The notes: a model not told the origin generated them from the letters alone. DNA of 64,000 nucleotides from Gynuella sp050296195 (GCF_050296195.1 NZ_JBNKRB010000026.1), one strand, 5' to 3'. Numbered from the stretch's first letter, positions 16,620 through 26,083 are shown. Made by a program: numbers and translations.

Positions 16620-16997
16620 TTAATTCAGATCACTGGCAAATTGCTTGAGAGTATCCATGGGTATTACATCGAGAGCCCGTTTATGAGTTGCCTGTAACAC
16701 AACTTTGGGTGCCATCCCCATATCAAACGCTTCTTTCCAACGCGCAGCACAGAGACACCAATGATCCCCAGGTCTTAATCCTGGGAAACCAAACTCGGGA
16801 TTTGGTGTGCTTAGATCATTGCCACGAAAACGTGAAAATTCCAGAAACTCACGATTGACCACGACACAAACTGTATGGGAGCCGTAGTCCTCTATGCAGG
16901 TGTTACAGCATCCATCACGAAAAAAACCGGTCAGTGGATCCATGGCACATGGAATCAATGGTTGATCAAAGACGTTGAGAGATTCTTCCTGTTGCAT
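16620..16997 (-). CDS. DUF2237 family protein
   Basis: Uncharacterised 125-aa protein of the DUF2237/COG3651 family, with the conserved opening NVFDQPLIPCAMDPLTGFFRDGCC and the later GLRPGDHWCLCAARWKEA. Several cysteines and histidines suggest metal binding, but no activity is established. ATG 16997 is chosen because GGAG precedes it; the frame stays open to 17051. It sits just upstream of the nifV regulatory region on the same strand. Confidence 0.85.
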   Translation of the reverse strand: MQQEESLNVFDQPLIPCAMDPLTGFFRDGCCNTCIEDYGSHTVCVVVNREFLEFSRFRGNDLSTPNPEFGFPGLRPGDHWCLCAARWKEAFDMGMAPKVVLQATHKRALDVIPMDTLKQFASDLN

Positions 16998-17081
16998 ATC
17001 GGTCTCCTGGCAGAAGGTTAATTGACACTGAAGCCACTCTGCCCAAATCACACATTTTGATACGTCATCATATTTACGAGC

Positions 17082-17109
17082 AAAAAAAAGGCATGTTTAC
17101 ACATGCCTT
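17082..17109 (-). terminator. Terminator of the cytochrome c' gene
   Basis: On the minus strand AAGGCATGT-GTAA-ACATGCCTT is followed by eight T residues, a classic intrinsic terminator 40 bp after the cytochrome stop. Confidence 0.85.
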
Positions 17110-17147
17110 ATGGTTTGCCACTTTTTCTCGCTCTGGGCAGAAACTAA

Positions 17148-17606
17148 TCAGTCTTCTTTGAATTTCTTATGGCAACCACCGCATGCATCACCCACTGCAC
17201 CGATGTTTTTCCGTAACTCACCTAAGCCATTTCCGGCAGCACTGGCCAGTGTTTCACTGCCTTTTTTCAGGTCGTCGAGATAACCGGCGGCCTGAGAGAA
17301 GTTTTTCCACAAATCAGCCTTGGCTTCAGTCTCGTCTCCAAGAGCATCCATATCGGATCCTGCCGGCCACATAGAAGCATTGTTCATCATTGCCGCATAT
17401 TTCAGATTATTCGCTGCCGCTGAAGCCAGGTCAGCGTCATAATCCATTTTCCCCCGCGCCATAGCACCAAGGATTCCCATATTATAGCCCAGGACTTCCA
17501 TATACGCCTGACGGCCTTCTACTTGCTTCTCAAAATCAGCGGCAGATGCCATACCGGACAGGGCCAAAGCAGCAGCAAGCGGGACTACTTTTAAAATTGT
17601 TTTCAT
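17148..17606 (-). CDS. Cytochrome c'
   Basis: Periplasmic four-helix-bundle heme protein of the cytochrome c' family, known to bind nitric oxide and to protect against nitrosative stress in denitrifiers and methanotrophs. The signal peptide is about 22 residues (MKTILKVVPLAAALALSGMA, cleavage near ASA-ADF). One C-terminal CGGCH heme motif ends the protein. Length is 152 aa. ATG 17606 is chosen (GGAG ribosome-binding site); the frame extends to 17711 without a plausible start. It is divergent from a LysR-type gene that overlaps its upstream region. Confidence 0.88.
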   Translation of the reverse strand: MKTILKVVPLAAALALSGMASAADFEKQVEGRQAYMEVLGYNMGILGAMARGKMDYDADLASAAANNLKYAAMMNNASMWPAGSDMDALGDETEAKADLWKNFSQAAGYLDDLKKGSETLASAAGNGLGELRKNIGAVGDACGGCHKKFKED

Positions 17607-17702
17607 AAGCTCTCCATTAAACTCTCTATCTGTGGGGTGAAAACGAAATATAGCTGTGCAAAAATTCAGGTCAATTAGCGAAAAGTGCAGAATAGGTGTG
17701 CA

Positions 17703-18596
17703 ATGAAGCACAACATCGATTGGAACGACCTCAGATATCTCTTATTAGTGGCCAAACATGGCTCGGTTTCCGCAGCCGCACGCGAACTTGGGGTTAACCA
17801 CACCACCGTATTACGTCGCATCAATTCATTCGAAGAAGCCAACAAGTTAAGATTCTTTATAAAAAAATCAACAGGTTACAAGCCAACGCCCGAGGGGTTG
17901 CAACTGCTTGAAGCAGCCTCCGCTGTCGAAGAAAAAATCAACGACCTGGAACGTAAGATTAAAGGCGCTGAAAACGAAATGTCAGGGCAAGTGAGAATCA
18001 CTGCGGTGGATTCTTTGTGTCATCCACTACTGCTAAAACACATCAATAGTTTTACACATTCTTTTCCTGATATTGAGATTTTGTTTTCTGCCACCAATCA
18101 GGTGCTGGATCTGGGCAACCGTGATTCCGACATCGCCATACGTCCTGGACTGGATCTGCCTGAATATCTGCACGGCTATAGAGTTGCAGATATGGCCTGC
18201 CATGTCTATGTTCATGAAGCCTTATCGGAGCGTGACCCCGATAGCCTGCAGTGGCTCGGACTTGACCGGCCAATCAAAACCACCTACATCGGTCAACAAT
18301 ACGAAGAAATGATCCAGAATAAATCGGTGGTGTTTCGCGCCAATTCGTTTAATGCACTGCAGATGGCGGCGGAACAGCTTGCGGGCTGCACCCTGTTACC
18401 TTGTTTTCTAGGGGATAGTTCCGATTGCCTGCGACGCCTTCCGGGTTCGCAATATACCCTGATCACCGGGTTATGGGTGGTTTCCCATAAGGATTTGGCA
18501 CTGTCCAAACCGATCAGCCGATTGATGGAGCATATCCATGTTGGACTGCAGGAGGACGAAGATTTGTTTGCCGGACTACGATCAAGGTGTTTTTAG
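17703..18596 (+). CDS. LysR-family transcriptional regulator
   Basis: DNA-binding regulator of 297 aa. An N-terminal winged helix-turn-helix (WNDLRYLLLVAKHGSVSAAA...VNHTTVLRRI) is followed by a LysR substrate-binding domain beginning at about residue 90. It starts 97 bp from the divergent cytochrome c' gene, so control of that gene and of itself is likely. ATG 17703 is preferred to 17685 because family members start close to the HTH. Its 3' end overlaps the convergent photolyase gene by 15 bp. Confidence 0.9.
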   Translation: MKHNIDWNDLRYLLLVAKHGSVSAAARELGVNHTTVLRRINSFEEANKLRFFIKKSTGYKPTPEGLQLLEAASAVEEKINDLERKIKGAENEMSGQVRITAVDSLCHPLLLKHINSFTHSFPDIEILFSATNQVLDLGNRDSDIAIRPGLDLPEYLHGYRVADMACHVYVHEALSERDPDSLQWLGLDRPIKTTYIGQQYEEMIQNKSVVFRANSFNALQMAAEQLAGCTLLPCFLGDSSDCLRRLPGSQYTLITGLWVVSHKDLALSKPISRLMEHIHVGLQEDEDLFAGLRSRCF

Positions 18597-19931
18597 GCGT
18601 TTGAACCGTTCAAGCGTCTCCAGCCGTGCCTGTTTATGCTCAACGATGGCTTGCGGATAACCACATTGGGTCCGCTGCACAGCTGACGGCCAGTGAATGT
18701 CCCGCCCGGAGAGACTGGATAGCTCTGGCACCCAAAGACGAATAAAGTCACCATCGGGATCAAACTTTTTGGATTGTTCCAGCGGATTGAAAATCCGGAA
18801 ATAGGGCGCTGCGTCAACACCCGTTGATGCACTCCACTGCCAGCCTCCGTTGTTGGCAGAAAAGTCGCCATCTGTAAGTTGCTGCATAAACCATCGCTCT
18901 CCGGCCCGCCAGTCGAGCCCCAGGTCCTTGCTCAGAAACATGGCCGTTACCATGCGCAACCGGTTTGGCATAAAGCCACTGGTCAGCAGACAGCGCTGGG
19001 CGGCATCCACCGCCGGATATCCCGTTTGTCCATGTTGCCAGGCTTCCAGCCAGTCTGAATTGTCATTCCATGACAAGGCATCATATTCGCGTCGAAAGCT
19101 GTTGCCGCGGCATACGTGGGGAAAGTGATAGCTGATGTATTTGTAGAACTCGCGCCAGATCAATTCGTTACGCCATTTCTCTACCGCGTCAGTGTTGTAA
19201 TCGTGTCGGGCAGCCATGGCCGCTACATGGCACTGCCGAGTACTCAGCAGGCCAATGGCCAGGGCCGATGATACTTCCGCTGTAGCCGACCGGGCATAAA
19301 AATCGCGCCCCTGAGAATAGCCATCCAATCGCTCGGCCACAAAGCGTTGCAACCGAATCTGCGCCTGCCGTTCCAGTGAATCTGATAACGGTTCAAGCAA
19401 AGAATCCGGCAACGGAGCCAACTGTTCCGGGTGATCCAACAGGGAGCGCCAACATTTCATAAATGGGGTATAGACTTTAAATGGCTGACCTGCCTTGGTT
19501 CGGATTTTTTCCGGACTGATCATGATCTGATCGTGAAAGATCCTCAAGCGCACTCCACGCTGGCGACAGATATCCGCCACCTGACAGTCACGCAGATACT
19601 CGTTCAATTCATACTCAGCATGCAATGCGAGTTCGGCAGGCTGGATACGCTCAAGCAGCCGCCCCAAACACTCGACCGTTTGCCTATAGGTGTCTACGGT
19701 CTCAAGATGAAACTCCAGCCCTGCTTGTCGATAACTGCGCTGCAGTTCATCGGCGGCGCGTCGATACAACGCTATTTTGCGGTCGCCATGATCATGAGCC
19801 CGCCACTGTGATTCAACATCAAAAAAACAGCCAACAACCCGAAAACCAAGTTCACGCGCATATGTCAGCGCAGCATGACTTTGCACCCGCAGGTCATTTC
19901 GATGCCAGATAAGTAATAGTTTCTCAGTCAT
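18582..19931 (-). CDS. phrB: Deoxyribodipyrimidine photolyase
   Basis: Light-dependent repair of cyclobutane pyrimidine dimers. The N-terminal antenna-chromophore domain starts LLLIWHRNDLRVQSHAAL. The C-terminal FAD domain has WRNELIWREFYKYI, GYPAVDAAQRCLLTSGFMPN and NNGGWQWSASTGVDAAPYFR, the catalytic core signature. Length is 449 aa. The start overlaps the stop of the ybgA-like gene by one base (TGATG). YbgA and PhrB are neighbours in E. coli too. Confidence 0.93.
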   Translation of the reverse strand: MTEKLLLIWHRNDLRVQSHAALTYARELGFRVVGCFFDVESQWRAHDHGDRKIALYRRAADELQRSYRQAGLEFHLETVDTYRQTVECLGRLLERIQPAELALHAEYELNEYLRDCQVADICRQRGVRLRIFHDQIMISPEKIRTKAGQPFKVYTPFMKCWRSLLDHPEQLAPLPDSLLEPLSDSLERQAQIRLQRFVAERLDGYSQGRDFYARSATAEVSSALAIGLLSTRQCHVAAMAARHDYNTDAVEKWRNELIWREFYKYISYHFPHVCRGNSFRREYDALSWNDNSDWLEAWQHGQTGYPAVDAAQRCLLTSGFMPNRLRMVTAMFLSKDLGLDWRAGERWFMQQLTDGDFSANNGGWQWSASTGVDAAPYFRIFNPLEQSKKFDPDGDFIRLWVPELSSLSGRDIHWPSAVQRTQCGYPQAIVEHKQARLETLERFKRLKTP

Positions 19932-20890
19932 CAGGTACGATTGTTAAATCCAAGTTCTTTTGGAACAGGTTCCAGAAAGCTTTGCTGCTGAAGATAGTTA
20001 TGATCACTCAGGTGAACATTGATCAGGTGATGAATCATGGTCAGTGGCACAACAAACGGAATCCGGTCATCCCGGTATTCTTCGATAATCTGTTGCAGCG
20101 AACGCTTTTCTTTAGAGCTGAGGTATTTCTTAAGATAACCTTTGACGTGTTCAAGCGCATTGATCTTCTGACCGCGACTTGCCGGCCGGACCAGAATCTG
20201 CATCAATAATTGCCGATAGCGGGGCAAAAATGTTTCCAGCTCATCCCGTTTTACTGCCGCCAGTTCTGCTCCCAGCTGCTTGGCCAGCTGCGGGTTATGC
20301 GCCATCAGCAGGTATTTGTTACGGGACTGGAACTCCATCAACCTGGCAACAGATGGCGTAGCCTGAACATTTTTACGCCAATCCGCCAGAGTGAACACTC
20401 TGATCAGAAAGTTCTCACCCAGATGACTGTCATGTAGTCTGCCAGCCTCCTCAATTGGCAACCAGGGCAATTGCTGTTGTACTCTGGCAGCGAACACTCC
20501 CTGGCCCTTAGGATCAGGAATACCACTTTCCTGATGATAACTTTTGACCCGGAAAACTCCACAACTCGGACTCTTCTGCATGAAGATATAGCCGCACAAC
20601 CCCTGTAATGATGGGAGTTGTTCATCAGCCAGCCGGGTCAGTTCGTCAGTATGATCAATGCTGTAGTCACCACTGTTGACGGCCCGGTCTCCCCGGTCAG
20701 TCTGAATCAGCCTGATCACCTGGCGAGGAATGCCCAGACCGGCTTCCACCTCAGGGCAGAATGGTTGATAGTCAAAATAGCGGCTAAGCTCATTGGTAAT
20801 GAAGGCATCGCGTTTATGGCCGCCATTAAAGCGGACTTCTTGTCCCAACAAACAGCTGCTGATACCCACTCTGACCTTTCCGTCGAACAT
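19931..20890 (-). CDS. DUF523 + DUF1722 protein (YbgA-like)
   Basis: Two-domain protein of about 319 aa. The N-terminal DUF523 has VGISSCLLGQEVRFNGGHKRD and KSPSCGVF cysteine motifs. The C-terminal DUF1722 (YbgA) runs from about residue 190 with RNKYLLMAHNP and HVKGYLKKYLSSKEK. DUF1722 is common beside photolyase genes; DUF523 has been associated with thiouracil desulfuration. ATG 20890 is used; a GTG at 20899 with GGAG eight bases upstream is an alternative start. It lies 22 bp after serB and is coupled to the photolyase. Confidence 0.85.
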   Translation of the reverse strand: MFDGKVRVGISSCLLGQEVRFNGGHKRDAFITNELSRYFDYQPFCPEVEAGLGIPRQVIRLIQTDRGDRAVNSGDYSIDHTDELTRLADEQLPSLQGLCGYIFMQKSPSCGVFRVKSYHQESGIPDPKGQGVFAARVQQQLPWLPIEEAGRLHDSHLGENFLIRVFTLADWRKNVQATPSVARLMEFQSRNKYLLMAHNPQLAKQLGAELAAVKRDELETFLPRYRQLLMQILVRPASRGQKINALEHVKGYLKKYLSSKEKRSLQQIIEEYRDDRIPFVVPLTMIHHLINVHLSDHNYLQQQSFLEPVPKELGFNNRT

Positions 20891-20912
20891 GTTTTCCACA
20901 GCTACGCTCCGA

Positions 20913-22130
20913 TTAATGTAATACGTCGCGATCCCTGAAACCGAGCAAGTACAATATGCCGTCCAGTCCAAGCGTCGACAGCGACTGCTTGGCGTTTTCC
21001 TTGACAATATTTTTGGCTCTAAATGCAATGCCCAACCCGGCAATGTTTAACATAGGCAAATCATTGGCACCGTCACCAACTGCAATGGCCTGTTCCAGAT
21101 GAATACCTTCCTGCGCAGCCAGTTCTCGTAATAATTCAGCTTTACGCTGACCATCAACGATCGTACCGACAACGTTACCGGTCACTTTACCATCGACAAT
21201 TTCAAGCTCATTGGCATAAACATAGTCTATCCCGAGTTTTTTCTGCAAATAACGACCAAAATAATTGAAACCACCGGATAAAATGGCAGTTTTATAGCCC
21301 AGGGATGTAAGGTTTTGAATCAGCCGTTCCGCACCTTCAGTAATGGGCAGGCGCTCGGCAATGCCGGCCAGGACCGATTCATCCAGACCTTTGAGTAATG
21401 CCATCCGACGCACGAAGCTCTCTTTGAAATCCAACTGTCCCTGCATCGCCAGTTCGGTAATTTCGGCAACCTGTTCACCCACACCAGCTTCCCGCGCCAG
21501 CTCATCGATCACTTCAGTTTCGATCAGGGTGGAGTCCATATCAAATGCTACCAGCCGACGATTGCGACGATACACATCGTCTTTTTGGAAGGCGATATCC
21601 ACATCAAGTTCATTGGCAGCGACCAGAAATGCCTGACGCATTTGTTCAGTATTGGCTGGTGTCCCGCGAATGGAAAATTGCACGCTGGCCTTATCGGTAT
21701 CGCTTACCTTGGAGTCCAGCGGTAAACGGCCGCTCAGACGGGAGATATCGTCGATATTCAGCCCCTGCTCGGCAACGATAGCTGCCACTTTGGCAATATG
21801 CGCGGCACTGATCCGGCGAGCCAGTAAGGTGACGATATGACGCTGTTTCCCCTGTTCGGCCACCCAGTGATCGTAGCTTTCTGCTGACACTGGCTTGAAG
21901 GTCACGGTCATTCCGAGTTCGTGACCTTTGTAGAGAATGTCCAACATGGCCTGCGATGCCTGCTCGCCTGTTGGAAGTTGCACCAGCAGCCCAAGGGACA
22001 GATTGTTATGAATGACGGACTGCCCGATATCCAGAACATTAATATCAGCACGCGCAAGAATGGTGGTCAGAGCAGTGGTAACTCCCTGACGATCAGGACC
22101 GGTGACGGTCATCAGAACGACTTCGTTCAA
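20913..22130 (-). CDS. serB: Phosphoserine phosphatase with tandem ACT domains
   Basis: Last step of serine synthesis: hydrolysis of O-phosphoserine. Two N-terminal ACT domains (about residues 3-80 and 95-175) are likely for serine feedback. The HAD catalytic domain opens with AFDMDSTLIETEVIDELA (nucleophile and acid/base Asp), and has SGGFNYF and GDGANDLPML motifs. Length is 405 aa, typical of the Pseudomonas-type enzyme. It is first in the minus-strand block serB, ybgA-like, phrB. Confidence 0.94.
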   Translation of the reverse strand: MNEVVLMTVTGPDRQGVTTALTTILARADINVLDIGQSVIHNNLSLGLLVQLPTGEQASQAMLDILYKGHELGMTVTFKPVSAESYDHWVAEQGKQRHIVTLLARRISAAHIAKVAAIVAEQGLNIDDISRLSGRLPLDSKVSDTDKASVQFSIRGTPANTEQMRQAFLVAANELDVDIAFQKDDVYRRNRRLVAFDMDSTLIETEVIDELAREAGVGEQVAEITELAMQGQLDFKESFVRRMALLKGLDESVLAGIAERLPITEGAERLIQNLTSLGYKTAILSGGFNYFGRYLQKKLGIDYVYANELEIVDGKVTGNVVGTIVDGQRKAELLRELAAQEGIHLEQAIAVGDGANDLPMLNIAGLGIAFRAKNIVKENAKQSLSTLGLDGILYLLGFRDRDVLH

Positions 22131-22157
22131 GCGATCGACTCCTTTGGTAAATAAGAC

Positions 22158-22212
22158 AAAAGCTTCCGGTTCTGGTGATACAGATTTGACAATATCACCT
22201 TCGGAAGCTTTT
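22158..22212 (-). terminator. Two-stem terminator after the small 22.2-kb gene
   Basis: AAAAGCTTCCG (22158-22168) pairs with CGGAAGCTTTT (22202-22212), with an inner stem GGTGATA/TATCACC (22174-22180 and 22193-22199). Placed just after the small minus-strand gene and before serB, it should stop transcription into serB and could work in both directions. Confidence 0.75.
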
Positions 22213-22224
22213 ACGGATAAATGA

Positions 22225-22401
22225 TCAGCCTTTCAGCTTGGCCACATTGTTCAATGCGTCTGTGGTGGTTTTTTCAAGTTTTATAATCAGGTCGTCAGTC
22301 TCGTGAGTCGACAGCGCCCGGATGCGCTCTGGCCCCATTCTGAACAGTCCGGATTGAATGGCTTTTAGTTGTTCTTCCAATTGAGTCAAGGTGTCACTCA
22401 T
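22225..22401 (-). CDS. Small conserved-looking protein, unknown function
   Basis: A 58-aa acidic helical protein starting MSDTLTQLEEQL and ending VAKLKG. The frame is open to 22455, but ATG 22401 has TTAGAGGAT a few bases upstream. No family was recognised. It has its own terminator, lies between serB and the divergent YtjB-like gene, and its regular heptad pattern suggests a short coiled coil. Confidence 0.6.
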   Translation of the reverse strand: MSDTLTQLEEQLKAIQSGLFRMGPERIRALSTHETDDLIIKLEKTTTDALNNVAKLKG

Positions 22402-22642
22402 CGCATATCCTCTAAGCAGGTTAAGAGTGGTGAAAAGGCTGTCATCATCTGGCATTAAACACCTTGCAAAAGCTCACTGAAACGCTCACTGAGTCTCAAT
22501 GGATCAAGTCATTGCAGGATGTCTTGGCCGGTAAAAGACGTTAACATAAACGACTATTGTAACGTGGTAGTTTAAAAAAGGCAGCGCTGTTATGGTGGCT
22601 GTCGGAAAGTACCTGCCTGAAACCCCTATGGATATCAAATAA

Positions 22643-23920
22643 GTGCTTCAATCTCATCGCCGTACACTTGTGGAACAAACTGTCAGGTCCAAGCTTTTTC
22701 TCAGCGGATTATTTTCCGTTCTTTTTATCTCCGGCATTATGTTCTGGGGCAGCCTCAGCTGGCATAACAGTCTCGCCCAACAGGCTTTTCAACAGAACTC
22801 TCAACTGCTGCTACGGCAGACTGCCGAACATGCCAGCCCTTTTCTGCAAACCAATAATGTGATCAGTTTGAATCTGATGCTGAAAAACCTGTTGGCCGAA
22901 TCAGGAATTAATTACGCAGCATTCCGGGATGCCAGTGGCAATGTATTGACGGAGCTGAAACAGAACGAAGGTCGCGGCATCGACTTTCGCCAATCGGTTA
23001 TTTTTGAAAACGCCGTGATCGGCGATATTCTGTTGACCATTGAAAGGCCCGCCACCCATCACACCATCTGGTTATGGCTCTTGGTTGTCTGGGCCCTCGG
23101 AATCACATTGTGGCTGGTTTTCTGTATTTATCTGACGATGGATGAACGTGAACAACTGACGGTTTTTAATCAGCACATGCATGATTTTTTTGCTACCGAC
23201 CGTCACGACCTGCATCAATGGAACGATATTCTGGATCAACAGCTGCGTCCGGCTATGTCGCTGGCCGGCTGTTTTCATAATCACTACAGCGCGGCCCAGA
23301 TTAATCATTGCCTCGACAAAGTGGACGTTGTTCCCGGCGCCGGTTATCAAAGTAACCTTTTTTTGCTGTACCTGACAGCCACCGAACTGACCGACCAGTC
23401 AGACAGTCGGGAGGTTCACTACTGGCTTGAGCAGCAAAACCATTATTTGCTTCAGGTGGCCAGTCTGTACAACGGCGAAATCACCCAGGATCGTAACTGC
23501 CTGGTATTTGGTCTGGAAGATGAGCCAGATCAGGCAGTAGTTAATATTCTGTGCGCCGCGACAGTACTACACCATGTCTGCAGTTCTATGACTCCGTACT
23601 CCATCTCGGTGACTACCGGAACGCTCTGGGTCAATAACAGTAGCGACCTGCCACCAGCGGTTCAGGTATGTGGCGAGGCCGTGAATCAGTTACAACTGAT
23701 GCATTTGCATAACCGTTCCAATTCAATCTTAATCGCCGAAAACATTTTTCAGTATCCCAGGACCAGTACCCTGGTGAATGCGCACATTTATCGTGACCTG
23801 ACCATGCCCGACGGGGAACGACTGGAAGTCTGGCAGCTCGACAGTCTCAGTGATCATTACGATCAATTACTCCGAACCCAGGCAGAAAATCTAAAGCAGA
23901 ATAATACCGAAGCACTATGA
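22643..23920 (+). CDS. YtjB/AhpA-type membrane protein
   Basis: A 425-aa inner-membrane protein with a transmembrane helix at about residues 19-40, a periplasmic loop of about 100 residues (Smp/YtjB-like), a second helix near 137-160, and a large cytoplasmic region. E. coli ytjB (smp) and its Pseudomonas counterpart lie divergently from serB; the same arrangement here supports the assignment. The start is GTG 22643 with no obvious Shine-Dalgarno, so it is uncertain. The cytoplasmic half resembles a degenerate nucleotide-cyclase-type fold by length and layout, but I see no catalytic motif. It overlaps the following permease by 4 bp. Confidence 0.65.
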   Translation: MLQSHRRTLVEQTVRSKLFLSGLFSVLFISGIMFWGSLSWHNSLAQQAFQQNSQLLLRQTAEHASPFLQTNNVISLNLMLKNLLAESGINYAAFRDASGNVLTELKQNEGRGIDFRQSVIFENAVIGDILLTIERPATHHTIWLWLLVVWALGITLWLVFCIYLTMDEREQLTVFNQHMHDFFATDRHDLHQWNDILDQQLRPAMSLAGCFHNHYSAAQINHCLDKVDVVPGAGYQSNLFLLYLTATELTDQSDSREVHYWLEQQNHYLLQVASLYNGEITQDRNCLVFGLEDEPDQAVVNILCAATVLHHVCSSMTPYSISVTTGTLWVNNSSDLPPAVQVCGEAVNQLQLMHLHNRSNSILIAENIFQYPRTSTLVNAHIYRDLTMPDGERLEVWQLDSLSDHYDQLLRTQAENLKQNNTEAL

Positions 23921-24945
23921 AACCACGCCGCGCCCAACTTTGGCATCATGTCCTGTTATCGGTATTGCTAATGGTATTGATGGGCTTTGCGCTCACTATT
24001 GGCAGCTCCGGAATCTCGGCAGGTAAGGTATTACAGGCGCTGTTTTCCTCCAATCCGGTATCGGACGATATCCGCGTGATTATCCTGCAAGTGCGCCTGC
24101 CCAGAGTCTGCCTGGCCGCAATCATTGGCGCTTTGTTGGGCATATCCGGCACGGCCATTCAGGGATTGTTTCGCAACCCTCTGGCCGAACCCAGTATTCT
24201 CGGAGTGACCAGTGGAGCCTCTTTGGTGACAATGATCACGCTAATTATGTTTCCTGGCCTGATAACCGCACTCGGACAATGGCTGGGAACATTTGTCATT
24301 CCACTGATTGCCTGTACCGGCGCATTGGTTGCCATGATTATGGTTTTGCTGATACAGGGACATCAATCGGGCAGTTCTGCCAATCTGATCCTAGCTGGTA
24401 TCGCAGTCAATTTAATTGCCGGTGCTGGTATTAGTTTAAGCGCCTATCTGGCAACGGATCATCAGTTGCGGTCATTGACCTTCTGGGCACTCGGTACGTT
24501 GTCTGCGGCATCCTGGCAGCGCGTGCTCGTCACCGGACTTACACTGGCAGTGGTACTACCTGCACTGATAACGTCTGCCAAGGCGCTGAATGTAATGTTA
24601 TTAGGTGACTCAGAAGCCAGACATATGGGGTTTAATATTAAAAGAACCCGCCGGGCGATTATCGTATTGTCGTCTTTAGCCATTGCCAGTGCTGTCGGCT
24701 TTACCGGTAACATTGGTTTCATTGGACTGGTGATTCCCCATATCAACCGCATGATCTTTGGCCCTCAACACCAGCATCTGTTTCCACTGACAGCCCTTAC
24801 CGGAGCGGCCTTACTAGTATTGGCGGATTCTCTGGCACGAGTCATCATTGCTCCGGCAGAAATACCGGTCGGCATCATTACTGCCTGCATTGGAGGGCCA
24901 TTTTTTATTTTTCTACTGATCAAAAACCGGAGGCTGACGGTATGA
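23917..24945 (+). CDS. FecCD/BtuC-family ABC transporter permease
   Basis: Inner-membrane permease of the iron-siderophore/heme/cobalamin import class. About nine to ten hydrophobic helices are visible; LRLPRVCLAAIIGALLGISG-type N-terminal and NPLAEPSILGVTSGA and GFIGLVIPHINR motifs are diagnostic. Length is 342 aa. It overlaps the upstream gene and the downstream ATPase by 4 bp each, so the three are translationally coupled. No periplasmic binding protein or TonB receptor gene is adjacent. Confidence 0.88.
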   Translation: MKPRRAQLWHHVLLSVLLMVLMGFALTIGSSGISAGKVLQALFSSNPVSDDIRVIILQVRLPRVCLAAIIGALLGISGTAIQGLFRNPLAEPSILGVTSGASLVTMITLIMFPGLITALGQWLGTFVIPLIACTGALVAMIMVLLIQGHQSGSSANLILAGIAVNLIAGAGISLSAYLATDHQLRSLTFWALGTLSAASWQRVLVTGLTLAVVLPALITSAKALNVMLLGDSEARHMGFNIKRTRRAIIVLSSLAIASAVGFTGNIGFIGLVIPHINRMIFGPQHQHLFPLTALTGAALLVLADSLARVIIAPAEIPVGIITACIGGPFFIFLLIKNRRLTV

Positions 24946-25715
24946 GCCTGCAGGTCGAAAACATTAATTATAAGGTTCAGGGCAAACACATACTTAAACA
25001 GGTATCGTTGCGACTGGAAGCAGGACAGTCACTTGCACTGGTCGGTAATAATGGCAGTGGTAAAAGTACCCTGTTAAAGGCCATTACCGGCGAGCTGTTA
25101 ACTCAGTCCGACGCCATCCGGGTAGAGGAACGCCCAAGGCATTTATGGCCAAGACAGACACTGGCACGGAAAATGGCCTTCCTACCACAGCATTCCCAGA
25201 TCAATTTTAATTTTACCTGCGAAGAGCTGGTCGCCATGGGACGTTACCCTCACAGCACTGGCCAGCAACGGGATCAGGAAATTATCGATGCTGCCATGAC
25301 GCTGACTGACGTGCATCAGTTCCGTTATCACCTGGTTACACATATGTCCGGTGGCGAGTTACAGCGAAGCCAACTGGCAAGAGTACTGGCACAAATATGG
25401 GAACCACTGGATGGCTTTCGCCTGCTGGTACTCGACGAGCCTACCAATGGTCTGGATCTGATGCACCAACATTCAGTTTTTCAGGCAATACAGGCCTTTA
25501 AAAAACAACAACTGGCCATCATCTTTGTCGTCCATGATCTTAATCTGGCCGCCCGTTATGGGGACCAGGTGATGGTGATGGATCAGGGACATGTCGCCGC
25601 CAACGGCACCCCTGAAGAAGTGTTTACCCAAGCAAACATCAAACAGTATTTCGGCCTGGATGTATGTATACAAACACATCCGGTTTTTTCGATCCCCAAC
25701 ATTATTCCGGTATAA
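24942..25715 (+). CDS. ABC transporter ATP-binding protein, HmuV-like
   Basis: Cytoplasmic ATPase paired with the preceding permease. Walker A GNNGSGKST, Q-loop FLPQHSQ, ABC signature MSGGELQRSQLAR, Walker B LLVLDEPTNGLD and the switch His in VVHDLNLAARYGD are all present. Sequence style and length (257 aa) are closest to hemin importers (HmuV), but the substrate cannot be fixed without the binding protein. Confidence 0.87.
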   Translation: MSLQVENINYKVQGKHILKQVSLRLEAGQSLALVGNNGSGKSTLLKAITGELLTQSDAIRVEERPRHLWPRQTLARKMAFLPQHSQINFNFTCEELVAMGRYPHSTGQQRDQEIIDAAMTLTDVHQFRYHLVTHMSGGELQRSQLARVLAQIWEPLDGFRLLVLDEPTNGLDLMHQHSVFQAIQAFKKQQLAIIFVVHDLNLAARYGDQVMVMDQGHVAANGTPEEVFTQANIKQYFGLDVCIQTHPVFSIPNIIPV

Positions 25716-25732
25716 CCCCGAGGAACGACCAT

Positions 25733-26083
25733 ATGACCCAAACATTTACCCTTGGCCCTGAACATGAAATTGAAGAAGGCCATTCAAAAGGTTATGAACT
25801 GCCGCATCTACAGGTATTTGCCGTTCGTCGTGATGGTCTGCTTTATGTCTACAAAAACGATTGTCCACATCTGAATATCAACCTCGAGTGGCAGGAAGAC
25901 CAGTTTCTCGACATGGATGCCGCATTTATCCAATGCTCAGGACATGGCGCATTGTTCGAAATCGAAACTGGCATTTGTATTTCCGGTCCATGCCAGGGAG
26001 AACATCTCACGGTAATTGCGCATGAAATTGATGCGCAAGGACAAATTGTTATCAACGTAGCGGAAGAAATACTGGATAACTGA
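25733..26083 (+). CDS. Rieske [2Fe-2S] protein
   Basis: Small soluble Rieske ferredoxin of 116 aa. Ligand motifs are CPHLN and CSGHGALFE (CxH and CxxH). ATG 25733 follows an AGGAACGA ribosome-binding site; the upstream open frame overlaps the ATPase gene. It is 17 bp after the ABC ATPase and may be an electron donor or accessory to that system, but such stand-alone Rieske proteins are often of unknown partner. Confidence 0.85.
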   Translation: MTQTFTLGPEHEIEEGHSKGYELPHLQVFAVRRDGLLYVYKNDCPHLNINLEWQEDQFLDMDAAFIQCSGHGALFEIETGICISGPCQGEHLTVIAHEIDAQGQIVINVAEEILDN

